From Vibrio astriarenae (GTDB lineage Bacteria > Pseudomonadota > Gammaproteobacteria > Enterobacterales > Vibrionaceae): a stretch of DNA of 64,000 nt. The notes under the pieces were generated by a model. It was not told where the DNA came from. It did no database searches and saw nothing but the letters and a program-made list of their open reading frames with translations. Positions 8,350-17,626 of this stretch are shown piece by piece. The stretch spans positions 186,001-250,000 of the forward strand of contig NZ_CP047476.1 of assembly GCF_010587385.1 (NCBI RefSeq), written 5' to 3'. A program made the translations under genes and the position numbers. How positions within the stretch are numbered: the first letter of the stretch is position 1; the number at the start of each line of letters is the position of its first letter.

Positions 8350-11300
8350 ATGAACAGTAAACTCACACTATTGACGTTGGCGGTCGCTGGTGCTTTGGGG
8401 CTAAGTGGCTGTGATGATGACAGTACCACGACAACAGCGTCCAATACACTTCAAGTCCAGGCTATTGACGGCTATCTGCGCAACGCACAAGTTTGGCTCG
8501 ACAGTGAACCTGACTTTTTGCTTAATGAGGAGCTTGAGCCTTGGGCATTTACTGGTGATAAAGGCAAAGCTGAAATCGTTGTACCGGAAAATATAGATGC
8601 AGAGTCAGTACGATTGATCGTACAGGCAATTTCGGGTGAGACGATTGATGAAGATACCATTACGGATAATACACCCGATGGAATCACCGTCGCTTCAGGT
8701 TTTATGATGTCAGCCCCAGCAGGGCAAGCCATCGTGACACCGCTATCAACGTTGGTTGATATCAAGTTAGCTCAGATGCAGCAAACTGATTCGGACACTT
8801 CTTATAAAGAGTTAATGGAAAAAGCCACTGAAGAAGTTGCTGAAGAGCTCGGAATTGATGTTGTTAACGTACTTGGTGACTATGTCGAGCAGGGTGACAA
8901 AGCTGCACTCTACGCTGCACAAAGCATCGTTGATTCCAACACTATTTTATCGCTAGAACCAAGTAAGTTTAGTGACATGCTGGACAATATAGATAGTGAT
9001 CAGGCATCTGAAATGTTGAGACAGTTAGACTCGGTTAATCACATAATTAAGCAGCAAGTGGTCGCGACTGAACCCGATGAACTTGACGATCTTGATAACC
9101 CGTTTACAGGAATTGACTTAGCAACAGATAACGACGGTGATGGTGTTGCTGCAGGCCTTGACTGGGATGATAACAATAAAGATGAATGGATCGACACTGA
9201 TGGCGATGGTATAGGAGACAACGCTGATGTCTTTGTTAATGATAAAACCGAATGGTTAGATACCGATAATGATCAGATAGGTAACAACCGAGATAGTGAT
9301 GACGATAACGACGGTGTTGAAGATAGTCTAGATGGATACCCTCTTGATGCTTCATTAGCAGGGGACCCCGATGCTGATGGTATCGATACTCTCAACGATG
9401 CATATCCAGATGATGCCTCAAAGTCTGTAGCGGATACCATTCGGGAAAATCAAGCGGTGATGGCGTACCTGCACTTTAACCATCAACAAGAAATGATGCT
9501 TGATATCGCAGTTCAAGAAAAAACTGAAACCCTAAACTCTGGTATGACTCGTACCACAACAACGACCCATTACTTAACACTAGGTGGAAATGAGTATGGT
9601 AAAACGATGTCTATTGATGAACAATTTGAAAACCGCTTTACTAGACTTAGCACCTTCGATTTCGACTTCAACCTTGATGGTGATGCTCAATTTATCGGTA
9701 GTACACTCGACATAGGCACTCGAACAGAGACTGCTGAAAATTACCTGCGTTATGTGGATGAAAGTGACGCTGCTTTGGAAGGAGGTAGTAATGGGTTCGG
9801 AAGAACATTTGATAATGTCGATTTAAGCGCCCGCAGTCACCCTGAGAACTTGGCGGGTATCGATGTTGTTCAACACCTTGTAACAACAATCTCCAGCGAT
9901 GACGACAAATATACTTATGTCACTGACTTCAAAGAATACGATACAGCAAGTTTTGTTCTAGATGATGAGGCAACTTATGTCTCTCAATATTCCAGTTTGA
10001 ATCAGACCACGATTGAGGACCTCCTAACGACTTATATTTATGATGAGCAAGATTGGGGAGCCGATGGTAATCCAAATGTTTTTTGGGAGCTCACTGTTGG
10101 TGAAGGTCAAAACTACACCTTGTTCCATGCTTATCCAGTATGGGCTAATCCGCAAAAAGTTAAGCATGAAGAATATGCAGACTTTAACTTTACATCTGGC
10201 AACTGGGATAATTTGACAAACTATTGGTATGAAATAATAACTGAAAAAGCGGGCGGACAAACTACTTACCGAGGTGATCGTTATGTGTTGTCAGATGAGA
10301 TTCCAATAAAGCTTACTAACGAAGAAGCGCCAACTGGGCTCCTATTTCACTCATATATGTCAGTTTTTAAACAACTTAGTGACGATGTTAAAACAGAATA
10401 CGTTACGTGGGCGCATCAACCTTTGGCAAGTTATGACTTTACGACCGACAGCTTTGATGAGGGGCAATCTTACCGAGTCATTAATCGTCTTGGTAATGGT
10501 ATATGGATAACCACTTCTTTCGATGAGTGGGGAAGTAAAAATGTCACCGATTTACCTAGTAAAGTGCAGGATGCGCTGAGCTCTGGTACTGCTTTGTCTG
10601 ATATTGATGAGTCGATGATTTCTGGTCTATCACGCTATGCTGCAGTGTTGCCAAATGATTCTTTTCAGTACTCGGAATCCGCTCACCCAAGACAGTGGTA
10701 TGCAGTAACTCAAGATTCGCGATTAAGTGACACTTTGCCTAGTATTGTGCCAGTGACTCTCACGGAGGGCGGCGTACTAGAAAATTCTTATATTGCGAGT
10801 GTCGGGCCTGACCTTATTCTTATTGCTCCTCAAGACCCGGAAAATATCTGGGGTTGGTATAACTCCTACTATCGTCAGATGTTACAAACCTACGCCATGA
10901 ATACTGATGAGACTAACTTTAGTTGGACAACCGATATCGGCCAATTGTTCTTGAGTGAGGTAGCTGCCGAAGAGCGACTAGCACAAATAGTGGATCCTGT
11001 TTATCGTATATGTTCAGAGCAAGACACTGGTGAGACTTCTGGTTTGGAAGCCAAAAATTTCTTCGACTTCGTCGATGCCGCTCACCAATGTAATTATGTA
11101 CCGGTTGATTATGAGTTTGTTTCTGGAATGACGGTCAGTCGACCCGATGAGGATGAAAATAGCAGCCCTATTACTTATCAGTTTAATGCTGACGGTGAGG
11201 GAGTCTATGTTGAAACAGCAGACGATTACACACAACCGTTTAGTTGGTACACCACCTCTATTGGAACATTGACGATTTCATTCTATGAAGAACAGGGCTG

Positions 11301-11424
11301 GAATGAATATTTTGCTATCGTCGCAGACAGTGATGACTCTATTAGCGTGCTAGCAATGCCCGAATGGCTAGAGCAAGGTGAGCCGGTAAGTCGAATTATT
11401 GGCATCGAGCTTGAAAAACAATAG
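8350..11424 (+). CDS. Large lipoprotein with Asp-rich thrombospondin-3-like repeats
   Basis: 1024 residues. The lipoprotein signal ends in LSGC (Cys21), followed by an Asp-rich tether. A beta-sandwich-like segment (about 35-140) precedes a run of calcium-binding DxDxDG repeats at about 255-355, resembling thrombospondin type 3 repeats. The remaining 670 residues are acidic and Trp/Tyr/Thr-rich and are homologous to the truncated protein at the window start. A strong AGGAGG ribosome site fixes the start. It lies downstream of the LuxR/hydrolase gene on the same strand, with a hairpin (8262-8283, no T-run) between. Probably outer-membrane anchored; no catalytic motif seen and function unknown. 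Confidence 0.88.
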   Translation: MNSKLTLLTLAVAGALGLSGCDDDSTTTTASNTLQVQAIDGYLRNAQVWLDSEPDFLLNEELEPWAFTGDKGKAEIVVPENIDAESVRLIVQAISGETIDEDTITDNTPDGITVASGFMMSAPAGQAIVTPLSTLVDIKLAQMQQTDSDTSYKELMEKATEEVAEELGIDVVNVLGDYVEQGDKAALYAAQSIVDSNTILSLEPSKFSDMLDNIDSDQASEMLRQLDSVNHIIKQQVVATEPDELDDLDNPFTGIDLATDNDGDGVAAGLDWDDNNKDEWIDTDGDGIGDNADVFVNDKTEWLDTDNDQIGNNRDSDDDNDGVEDSLDGYPLDASLAGDPDADGIDTLNDAYPDDASKSVADTIRENQAVMAYLHFNHQQEMMLDIAVQEKTETLNSGMTRTTTTTHYLTLGGNEYGKTMSIDEQFENRFTRLSTFDFDFNLDGDAQFIGSTLDIGTRTETAENYLRYVDESDAALEGGSNGFGRTFDNVDLSARSHPENLAGIDVVQHLVTTISSDDDKYTYVTDFKEYDTASFVLDDEATYVSQYSSLNQTTIEDLLTTYIYDEQDWGADGNPNVFWELTVGEGQNYTLFHAYPVWANPQKVKHEEYADFNFTSGNWDNLTNYWYEIITEKAGGQTTYRGDRYVLSDEIPIKLTNEEAPTGLLFHSYMSVFKQLSDDVKTEYVTWAHQPLASYDFTTDSFDEGQSYRVINRLGNGIWITTSFDEWGSKNVTDLPSKVQDALSSGTALSDIDESMISGLSRYAAVLPNDSFQYSESAHPRQWYAVTQDSRLSDTLPSIVPVTLTEGGVLENSYIASVGPDLILIAPQDPENIWGWYNSYYRQMLQTYAMNTDETNFSWTTDIGQLFLSEVAAEERLAQIVDPVYRICSEQDTGETSGLEAKNFFDFVDAAHQCNYVPVDYEFVSGMTVSRPDEDENSSPITYQFNADGEGVYVETADDYTQPFSWYTTSIGTLTISFYEEQGWNEYFAIVADSDDSISVLAMPEWLEQGEPVSRIIGIELEKQ

Positions 11425-11433
11425 TAGTAGCGA

Positions 11434-11468
11434 ATCCCCTAGCGACGCTCATTGCAGCGCTGGGGGAT
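11434..11468. terminator. Terminator-like hairpin between convergent genes
   Basis: ATCCCC-AGCG pairs with CGCT-GGGGAT around a 13-base loop, between the convergent lipoprotein and DUF1330 genes. There is no long T-run, so efficiency is uncertain. Confidence 0.55.
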
Positions 11469-11492
11469 CTTACCCTACTAAAAAACTCAAAG

Positions 11493-11801
11493 TTAACTTG
11501 CCAAATCATCTTTACCTTCAATGAGATAGTGATGGCTGACAGAGCCCTCGGTCCGAGCTTTCAAATGCGGGACATATTCAGGGTCACGCATAAAATCGAC
11601 GGCTGCTTGACGTGACGGCCACTCGATGATGATACGCAATGCAGGGTCTTCCCCTTGTCCTTCGAGGCGTTCGTGGCTGTTTGTGCGGGCTACATACTTA
11701 CCACCATATTGAGCCACCAGTTTGTTGGCTGGTCCAATATAATCGGCTACCCATTCGTCTGTGGTTGGCGTTACTTCAAGTACAGAATAATAAGTCGTCA
11801 T
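11493..11801 (-). CDS. DUF1330 domain protein
   Basis: A 102-residue single-domain protein of the dimeric alpha/beta-barrel (DUF1330) family: N-terminal strand MTTYYSVLEVTP, a central RIIIEWPSRQAAVDFMRDPEY block that is the family signature, and a C-terminal HHYLIEG strand. No signal peptide, so cytosolic. Family members have no firmly assigned reaction. It is transcribed alone and is divergent from the NTF2-like gene across a 240-base gap. Confidence 0.85.
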   Translation of the reverse strand: MTTYYSVLEVTPTTDEWVADYIGPANKLVAQYGGKYVARTNSHERLEGQGEDPALRIIIEWPSRQAAVDFMRDPEYVPHLKARTEGSVSHHYLIEGKDDLAS

Positions 11802-12042
11802 GATGTTTCCCTCGTTTGTTTTGATTACGTGTCATTTCTAAAGAGGTTTAAGCATAGTCATCACTATCATGAATGATAATGCGACATGTGGAGGAAACAA
11901 TTTCAATTTTATGTTGATAATGGAAGCTTAAACCGTGACTACTGATCTCTGAGTATTTGAAAATAAGCAATTCGATGACTACGTTAAAACAGGTGTTAGA
12001 TCACGTTATGTACCCCACTACACAAATAATGGAGAACTCAAC

Positions 12043-12561
12043 ATGAGCAAAATTTCTTCGGTAGTCACTTTTTTCACGCTGTTGATGACCTTTGCCTTTT
12101 CCAATGCCTTTGCTGGCGAGGCTGGAACAATGGAGCATGAGAAACATGAAGTTCACTCTGAAAAGACACTTGCGGTTGCCAAAGCTTTCCTAGAGGCTGC
12201 CGGAAGTGGTGATGCAGAGGCAATGAAAGCGCTAATGGCTGATGATTTCCAATGGCATAATGAAGGCGACTTTTCTATCCCATGGATTGGCACTTGGGGA
12301 CCCAAAGATAAGGTCTTTAGCGAGTTTATGCCTGCCTTTGGCGAAGGTCTCAAAGTGACGAGTTGGACAACAGACTACAGCTTTTCAAATCGCGAAAATG
12401 CCGTGTTCATGGGCACAATGAGCGCGATAGTGACAAAAACTGGCGAGGAAACGGGCGTTTTCAGCTGGGCCGTTCGAGTACATGTTGTTGATGGAAAAGT
12501 GAAACGTTGGCATTGGTTTGAAGATAGCTATGCAGTGTCTAAGGCGTATCACGACAAATAA
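12043..12561 (+). CDS. Exported NTF2/SnoaL-like protein
   Basis: 172 residues. An N-terminal signal peptide ends near NAFA (about residue 24). After a His-rich linker comes one SnoaL/NTF2-like cone fold: a helix pair with the pattern AKAFLEAAGSGDAEAMKALMADDFQW, then strands ending in VDGKVKRWHWFEDSY. Such proteins are either small-molecule isomerases/hydrolases or binding proteins; the exported location argues for binding or protection rather than polyketide chemistry. GGAG upstream supports the start. A terminator follows. Monocistronic. Confidence 0.82.
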   Translation: MSKISSVVTFFTLLMTFAFSNAFAGEAGTMEHEKHEVHSEKTLAVAKAFLEAAGSGDAEAMKALMADDFQWHNEGDFSIPWIGTWGPKDKVFSEFMPAFGEGLKVTSWTTDYSFSNRENAVFMGTMSAIVTKTGEETGVFSWAVRVHVVDGKVKRWHWFEDSYAVSKAYHDK

Positions 12562-12592
12562 TCACTGGCGCGTCAGATGTATCTTATGGACT

Positions 12593-12640
12593 AAACCGTG
12601 TGTCAAAACCCTAGCACGCGGTTTGTTTTGGCTTTTTCTC
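12593..12640 (+). terminator. Rho-independent terminator
   Basis: AAACCGTGTG pairs with CACGCGGTTT (one G-U) around a 12-base loop and is followed by T-rich sequence. It closes the NTF2-like gene. Confidence 0.75.
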
Positions 12641-12820
12641 GTCCTAGAAAACCTCTCGTCACAACTCCGAATTTAATCCAAATAATCGAGTGACCCCCTT
12701 GGGTCTTTTAACCGTACAAGTCACTAATTTCTGGCGATAAATCGCTTTTTCACCATAGTTGTCTACAGTGAAAAAGCATACTTGTAATAGCAGGGCTCGT
12801 TATGACTATGGAGGGAGAGG

Positions 12821-13501
12821 ATGCGAGGCTCATTGGTCACACTAAATAGTGGCAGCAAACACTTTATCGATGGTAAGGAGACCCACCATGTTCTTCGAGA
12901 GGTAGATTTTAATCTCAATATTGGTGAGAGTGTGGCTTTAACTGGGGCAAGTGGTAGCGGTAAGAGTACGCTACTAAATTTAATCGCAGGTTTCGAACCT
13001 CTGAGTGCAGGGCAGTTATTGTTAAATGGGGAAGACACAAGGCTCTGGAAAGAAGCACAGTGGAGCCAATTTCGCTATCAGCAATTAGGCGTTGTCTTCC
13101 AGCAATTCAACTTACTGACTCCCCTTAATGTTAAGCAGAACATAGCATTTTCCCTCAATCTAAATCGACAGAAATGGAACGATTGGTGTGATTATTTAAT
13201 CGAAATTCTGGGCATCAGTCATCTTCTGAATCGACACGTGTCAGCTCTGTCAGGTGGCCAGCAGCAGAGAGTAGCAATAGCTCGAGCATTAGCGCACAAA
13301 CCATCATTGTTACTTGCCGATGAGCCGACAGGCAATTTAGATCAGAATGCAGGCCTAGAGGTCATGAAACTGCTTAGTGATATTGCGGCTCAAAGTAACA
13401 CTGCTATTGTGTTGGTGACACACAGTGGCGAATGCGCAGATTACATGCAGACGCAGCTGCGTCTACAAAATGGTCAACTGCATCGAATGAGTAGTGGGTA
13501 G
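12821..13501 (+). CDS. ABC transporter ATP-binding protein (LolD/MacB type, AttE-like)
   Basis: A 226-residue ATPase. Walker [10 protein letters not shown] at 42-50, Q-loop VFQQFN at about 92-97, signature LSGGQQQR at 143-150, Walker [10 protein letters not shown] at 163-171, and a TH switch histidine. The length and the [16 protein letters not shown] block place it in the LolD/MacB group, which pairs with FtsX-like permeases and moves or releases lipophilic molecules by mechanotransmission rather than classical import. It is followed after 7 bases by such a permease and then by a lipocalin-like lipoprotein, matching the AttE-AttFG-AttH arrangement first named in Agrobacterium. GGGAGAGG precedes the ATG. 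Confidence 0.9.
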   Translation: MRGSLVTLNSGSKHFIDGKETHHVLREVDFNLNIGESVALTGASGSGKSTLLNLIAGFEPLSAGQLLLNGEDTRLWKEAQWSQFRYQQLGVVFQQFNLLTPLNVKQNIAFSLNLNRQKWNDWCDYLIEILGISHLLNRHVSALSGGQQQRVAIARALAHKPSLLLADEPTGNLDQNAGLEVMKLLSDIAAQSNTAIVLVTHSGECADYMQTQLRLQNGQLHRMSSG

Positions 13502-13508
13502 CACCGTT

Positions 13509-15983
13509 ATGAACGCAATTCAGCTCAGCCACACCAAGCTTGCGCTCAAATTGTTTGCGGCCCACTATCGTCAAGCGCCTTTGCAAGCGGCAGCGATACT
13601 GATTGGTATTGTGCTCGCCGTCACGCTGTTTGTTTCCGTTCAAGCCATCAACCTCAATGCTAAACGCAGTTATGCTGAATCCACTGAGCAGTTGGGGGCG
13701 CAAGCGAAGTACTTAATTCTCCCCTCGGTCGGTCAAAGTCACTTAGATGAGTCACTGTACTTCAAACTTAGACAACAAGGGTTAAGTGCTTCGCTCCCCG
13801 TTATTGAAGGCCGTGTTCGGGACCAACAAGGTCAGCGCTGGAAAGTGCAAGGTAGCGATTTAATTGCCGCGATGACATCAAGAATGCGCTACTCAGATGA
13901 GCAAAATGCGTCTTTGTTCGATAGTGTGCTGCCTTTACCTGAATTACTTGCAGGTAAACCGATCGTGATGATGAGTGAGTCGCAATATCAAAGCCTCGGT
14001 GGCGAGAGTAAAATAGTCCTCGATGACAAGACGACCAAAATTGCTGTTTTACCCGATGATTGGCAGCTAGGTACTCGAATGCTAATGGATATTGGCTTCG
14101 CACAGCAAATTCTCAATCAGCAACGGAAGCTAAGTTATATCGCCGTCTTTGATTCTAGAGGTGAGGGTCAGCGTTGGCAAAAGACAATAGGCGAGCAAGG
14201 TCAGTGGATTGCAAACAATCAAAGCACTGACTTAGGCGCGTTGACGGACAGTTTCCATCTAAACCTTACGGCAATGAGCTTGTTGGCTTTCTTGGTGGGC
14301 TTGTTCATCGCTTATAACGGCGTTAAATACAGTTTACTCAAGCGAAACCGCCTATTAGTTCAGGTCCAGCAAGCTGGTCTTGGGGCTAACAGGGTCTTTG
14401 CGGCTCTGCTGATTGAATTGATTATTCTAGTCACAGTAGGTGCCTCTTTAGGGTTTATCTTTGGTATACAACTTAGCCATTGGTTACATCCAACGGTTGC
14501 TCTTACTCTGGAACAGCTTTATGGCGCAACACTATTGCCCGGCACGTGGCATTGGCAGTGGTTAGCGCAGGCACTCTTGCTCACATTGGCATCAACACTG
14601 TTGGCTTGCTGGCAACACTTCAAGCAAAGAGTCCGTCAGCCGCTCTCATCCCATGGCGGTCTTTATCAAATCCCGGAAGAGGGCAATAATAGTCAGCTGT
14701 TGGTCATTGGAGTTGCACTCACATCGATAGCGCTATGCGGGTTGTGGGTGAGCGAACATCACCGATTTACAATGGCATGGCTTGGGGTATTGGTGGTTTC
14801 CATTCCTTTGTATCTTCCCAAAACACTTTCTGTGTTGGCTGCATGGTGTGAACAACACACCGAACCAGGTTTACTTAATTATCTGTTCGCAGAGCTACGA
14901 GAACTGATTTCCCCCCTGTCACTCGCCATGATGGCACTATTGCTAGCAGTCACGGCAAACCTTGGAATGAACACACTCGTTGGCAGTTTTGAATTCACAC
15001 TAAAACAGTGGCTAGAGCAGAGATTACATGCTGATCTTTACGTCAGCCCAGCTCAATCAGAAATAGCAAATGTAGAGAGGGCGTTAGAGCAGTTCGATAA
15101 CGTTGGAACCGTCTACAAACAATATTATGTGGATGATAATGCCGAAGGCTTACCGATATTGCTCGGCACAAAAGATAGAGACACGTTAGAGCAAACCATG
15201 GTGTTCAAATCAAAGCTAGGGAATTTCTGGCCTCGCTTCTACAGAGGAGAGATTGTTGCCATCAGCGAGCCAACATCAGAAAAATTGGGGCTAGCATTGG
15301 AAAGCGAACTGCAATTGGAGAGTTTTAAGGATAAATCACTCGTCGTGGGGGCCATTTTCTACGATTACGGCTCACCAAATGGTGAAGTACTCCTTGCCCC
15401 CAAAGTTTGGTTGGAGAGTGGTTTTACTCAAGTACCCACCAGTTTAGGTATCAAAATCTCGGGCGATCAGCAAGTTATGTACAATCAACTTCGGGAAGAG
15501 TTGAAGCTACATCCAAGCCAGATTTACGACCAGGCACAAATCAAAGCCATCGCACTGGATATCTTCTCTCAAACATTTGCGATTACTCGAGCCCTAAACG
15601 GTGTGACCTTGATGGTGGCTGTGATTGGATTGTTCACTGCATGCTTTATGTTATTGGATGCCCGCAAAGCCGCGATAGCACGACTCTTCGCCCTTGGGGT
15701 CAGTCGTAATAAGTTGATGGCAATGGTGGTGGGTCAAATTACCGCATTGGTCATGTTCACGTTGATCATCGCTATGCCTTTAGGTGCGTTGGTGGGCTAT
15801 GTGTTAACCGACATTGTCACGCTTCGAGCGTTCGGCTGGAGCTTACAATACGTGTGGAGTTGGAGTGATGCGATAACCATAGCGGCGATGACTGTGGTTG
15901 TCGCCGTTGTTGCCACACTCATCCCGTTATGGCGACTTGTGAGTAAGCCTGTGGTCTCAAGCCTACAAAGCGAGGTGTTGTGA
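13509..15983 (+). CDS. FtsX-like ABC transporter permease (AttFG-like)
   Basis: 824 residues. One N-terminal transmembrane helix is followed by a large periplasmic domain, then a three-helix FtsX block near 258-360, four or more central helices, a second periplasmic domain and a C-terminal FtsX block (about 700-815). This doubled FtsX layout fits a fused AttF+AttG permease. A GTG at 13494 is in frame but overlaps the ATPase gene; the ATG at 13509 gives MNAIQLSHTKLALKLF, a normal amphipathic start, although no clear ribosome site precedes it, suggesting translational coupling. The stop overlaps the next start (TGATG). Confidence 0.88.
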   Translation: MNAIQLSHTKLALKLFAAHYRQAPLQAAAILIGIVLAVTLFVSVQAINLNAKRSYAESTEQLGAQAKYLILPSVGQSHLDESLYFKLRQQGLSASLPVIEGRVRDQQGQRWKVQGSDLIAAMTSRMRYSDEQNASLFDSVLPLPELLAGKPIVMMSESQYQSLGGESKIVLDDKTTKIAVLPDDWQLGTRMLMDIGFAQQILNQQRKLSYIAVFDSRGEGQRWQKTIGEQGQWIANNQSTDLGALTDSFHLNLTAMSLLAFLVGLFIAYNGVKYSLLKRNRLLVQVQQAGLGANRVFAALLIELIILVTVGASLGFIFGIQLSHWLHPTVALTLEQLYGATLLPGTWHWQWLAQALLLTLASTLLACWQHFKQRVRQPLSSHGGLYQIPEEGNNSQLLVIGVALTSIALCGLWVSEHHRFTMAWLGVLVVSIPLYLPKTLSVLAAWCEQHTEPGLLNYLFAELRELISPLSLAMMALLLAVTANLGMNTLVGSFEFTLKQWLEQRLHADLYVSPAQSEIANVERALEQFDNVGTVYKQYYVDDNAEGLPILLGTKDRDTLEQTMVFKSKLGNFWPRFYRGEIVAISEPTSEKLGLALESELQLESFKDKSLVVGAIFYDYGSPNGEVLLAPKVWLESGFTQVPTSLGIKISGDQQVMYNQLREELKLHPSQIYDQAQIKAIALDIFSQTFAITRALNGVTLMVAVIGLFTACFMLLDARKAAIARLFALGVSRNKLMAMVVGQITALVMFTLIIAMPLGALVGYVLTDIVTLRAFGWSLQYVWSWSDAITIAAMTVVVAVVATLIPLWRLVSKPVVSSLQSEVL

Positions 15984-17089
15984 TGAGAATACTAGCGTTA
16001 GTCCTGCCCATAATATTGAGCAGTATCGTACTTTCAGGGTGTGAAGAGCACCAACCATCTGGAATGGGAACGTTGTTGGGAGGCAGTGAATCACAATCAG
16101 AGGATCCTTTGTTTGCGCAAGTCACCGAAGGCAACCCCATCACCTTTCCAAAAGATCATCAAGCCCATCCGACGTATCGTCACGAGTGGTGGTATTTAAC
16201 CGCTAACTTGGAAGATGACCAAGGTAATCCACTAGGTATTCAGTGGACGCAATTTCGCTTCGCTGCCGCACCAGAATCACCGGACCAAGAGCAAAATACC
16301 ATTTGGCAAACCCGACAAATCTACATGGCACATAGCGCAGTCACGACAGAGACGATTCACTATGCTGACGAAAAATGGTCGCGTGATCAGGCAGAACTTG
16401 CCGGTGTCGGTGCGTCACCATTTCGCGTTTACATCGATGACTGGCAGTGGACTTCGAAGGGAGAAGATCTTTTCCCCGCAACGTTAACAACACAATCAGA
16501 GCAATTTAGCTACTCACTAAAACTGACTAGTCACGCGTCCTATCAAAAGCAGGGCGAGCAAGGTTACAGTGAGAAAAGCGCAGATGGGCAGGTGGCGTCT
16601 TATTATTACAGCCAACCGTTTATCGAAGTCTCTGGAGAGGTCACGATTGATGGCGTGACGCGACGAGTCACCGGGCAGGGATGGATTGACCGAGAATGGA
16701 GCTCTCAGTTCTTACTCGATACTCAACAAGGCTGGGACTGGTTTGCTCTTAGACTTGATGAAGAGACGAGTTTGGTGGTGTTCCAGTTAAGGGATACTGA
16801 AACAGGTAAAAGCAATTACTCCTATGCGAGATTGATGCGCAGTGATGGCTCAGGTCTTAATATGAAGCACGAAGATGTCAGCTTGGTTGCGGTTGAAAAT
16901 ACGGATATTGAGGGAAGGGACTACCCCACTCAATGGATCATTCAGATTCCAAGTCAGCAAATAGACGTTAGCATTTCAGCTCTCAACCCAAAAGCGAAAA
17001 TGCCGCTTTCAGTGCCTTATTGGGAAGGACCTGTTGTAATAGACGGCACTCATCAAGGACTGGGTTATATGGAGTTAACGGGCTATTAA
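15983..17089 (+). CDS. Lipocalin-like lipoprotein, AttH / CrtC-like family
   Basis: 368 residues. A lipoprotein signal with LSGC lipobox (Cys about 20) is followed by the AttH/CrtC (carotenoid 1,2-hydratase-like) two-domain lipocalin-like fold. Family marks visible are HEWWYLTANL with GIQWTQFRF near the start, then GQGWIDREWSSQFL and GWDWFALRLDE in the second half. The gene starts inside the stop of the permease gene (TGATG), so the three genes form one coupled operon. Known family members bind or release hydrophobic ligands, so a role as the periplasmic partner of the FtsX-type transporter is the best inference. Carotenoid hydration is unlikely because no carotenoid genes are near. Confidence 0.87.
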   Translation: MRILALVLPIILSSIVLSGCEEHQPSGMGTLLGGSESQSEDPLFAQVTEGNPITFPKDHQAHPTYRHEWWYLTANLEDDQGNPLGIQWTQFRFAAAPESPDQEQNTIWQTRQIYMAHSAVTTETIHYADEKWSRDQAELAGVGASPFRVYIDDWQWTSKGEDLFPATLTTQSEQFSYSLKLTSHASYQKQGEQGYSEKSADGQVASYYYSQPFIEVSGEVTIDGVTRRVTGQGWIDREWSSQFLLDTQQGWDWFALRLDEETSLVVFQLRDTETGKSNYSYARLMRSDGSGLNMKHEDVSLVAVENTDIEGRDYPTQWIIQIPSQQIDVSISALNPKAKMPLSVPYWEGPVVIDGTHQGLGYMELTGY

Positions 17090-17108
17090 GCGCTCTGAAT
17101 GATAGCTT

Positions 17109-17510
17109 TCAATCAATAGCGTGCTTACTCATTATCTCTATCCCCAGTTCCAACGTTGCGCGCCAGGCCTGGTCGATATCATCATCAAAAAGAGGATCAA
17201 AGTTTGCGACTGTTGCTAATAGACTCTCTCGCCACGCCACAAGCTCTTCTGGTTTGATGTTTAAGTTCATCTCCTTGTGACGCTTGGCTAGGCTTTTTAC
17301 GTTGTTCCGTATGTACGGATTTTCAGCGGCGTTTTGCACAAGGATAATTGATGCTTTGAGCATTTTTGTTTGTTGCTCGCTGTCTACACCACAGAAGCGT
17401 TCAGCGAACCTTGGGTTGGTTGAACAGAAGTGTTGAAGAAAAAAGGTGAGGAAGTCCTCGTCGATGTTACATCGGTCATAGCTTGCTCGGAATGATTCAC
17501 CATAGCTCAT
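17109..17510 (-). CDS. Single-domain globin-like protein
   Basis: A 133-residue all-helical protein with the globin pattern: aromatic-rich B/C/E region (FLTFFLQHF...NPRF), then LKASIILVQNA and SLAKRHKE, where His78 is the likely proximal heme ligand, and a C-terminal helix ending AWRATLELGIEIMSK. The PEELVAWRESLLATV block is typical of small bacterial globins. Possible roles are oxygen or nitric oxide sensing or detoxification. It lacks a flavin-reductase domain, so it is not a full flavohemoglobin. Its stop lies only 20 bases from the stop of the convergent AttH-like gene, with no hairpin between. Confidence 0.75.
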   Translation of the reverse strand: MSYGESFRASYDRCNIDEDFLTFFLQHFCSTNPRFAERFCGVDSEQQTKMLKASIILVQNAAENPYIRNNVKSLAKRHKEMNLNIKPEELVAWRESLLATVANFDPLFDDDIDQAWRATLELGIEIMSKHAID

Positions 17511-17626
17511 GGAATATCCTCATCTCTAAACTACAGAATATAGTATTACTGTAGCTCAGTTGACGGATATCGAAGCCCTCTATCATGCAGAATTGGCGTT
17601 ACTAGATGAGTGAGTTCTCAATAGCG

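Noticed and set aside
11865..11878. Fur-like TATCAT-GA-ATGATA palindrome
   Set aside because: Only part of a Fur box is matched and neither flanking gene has an iron link.
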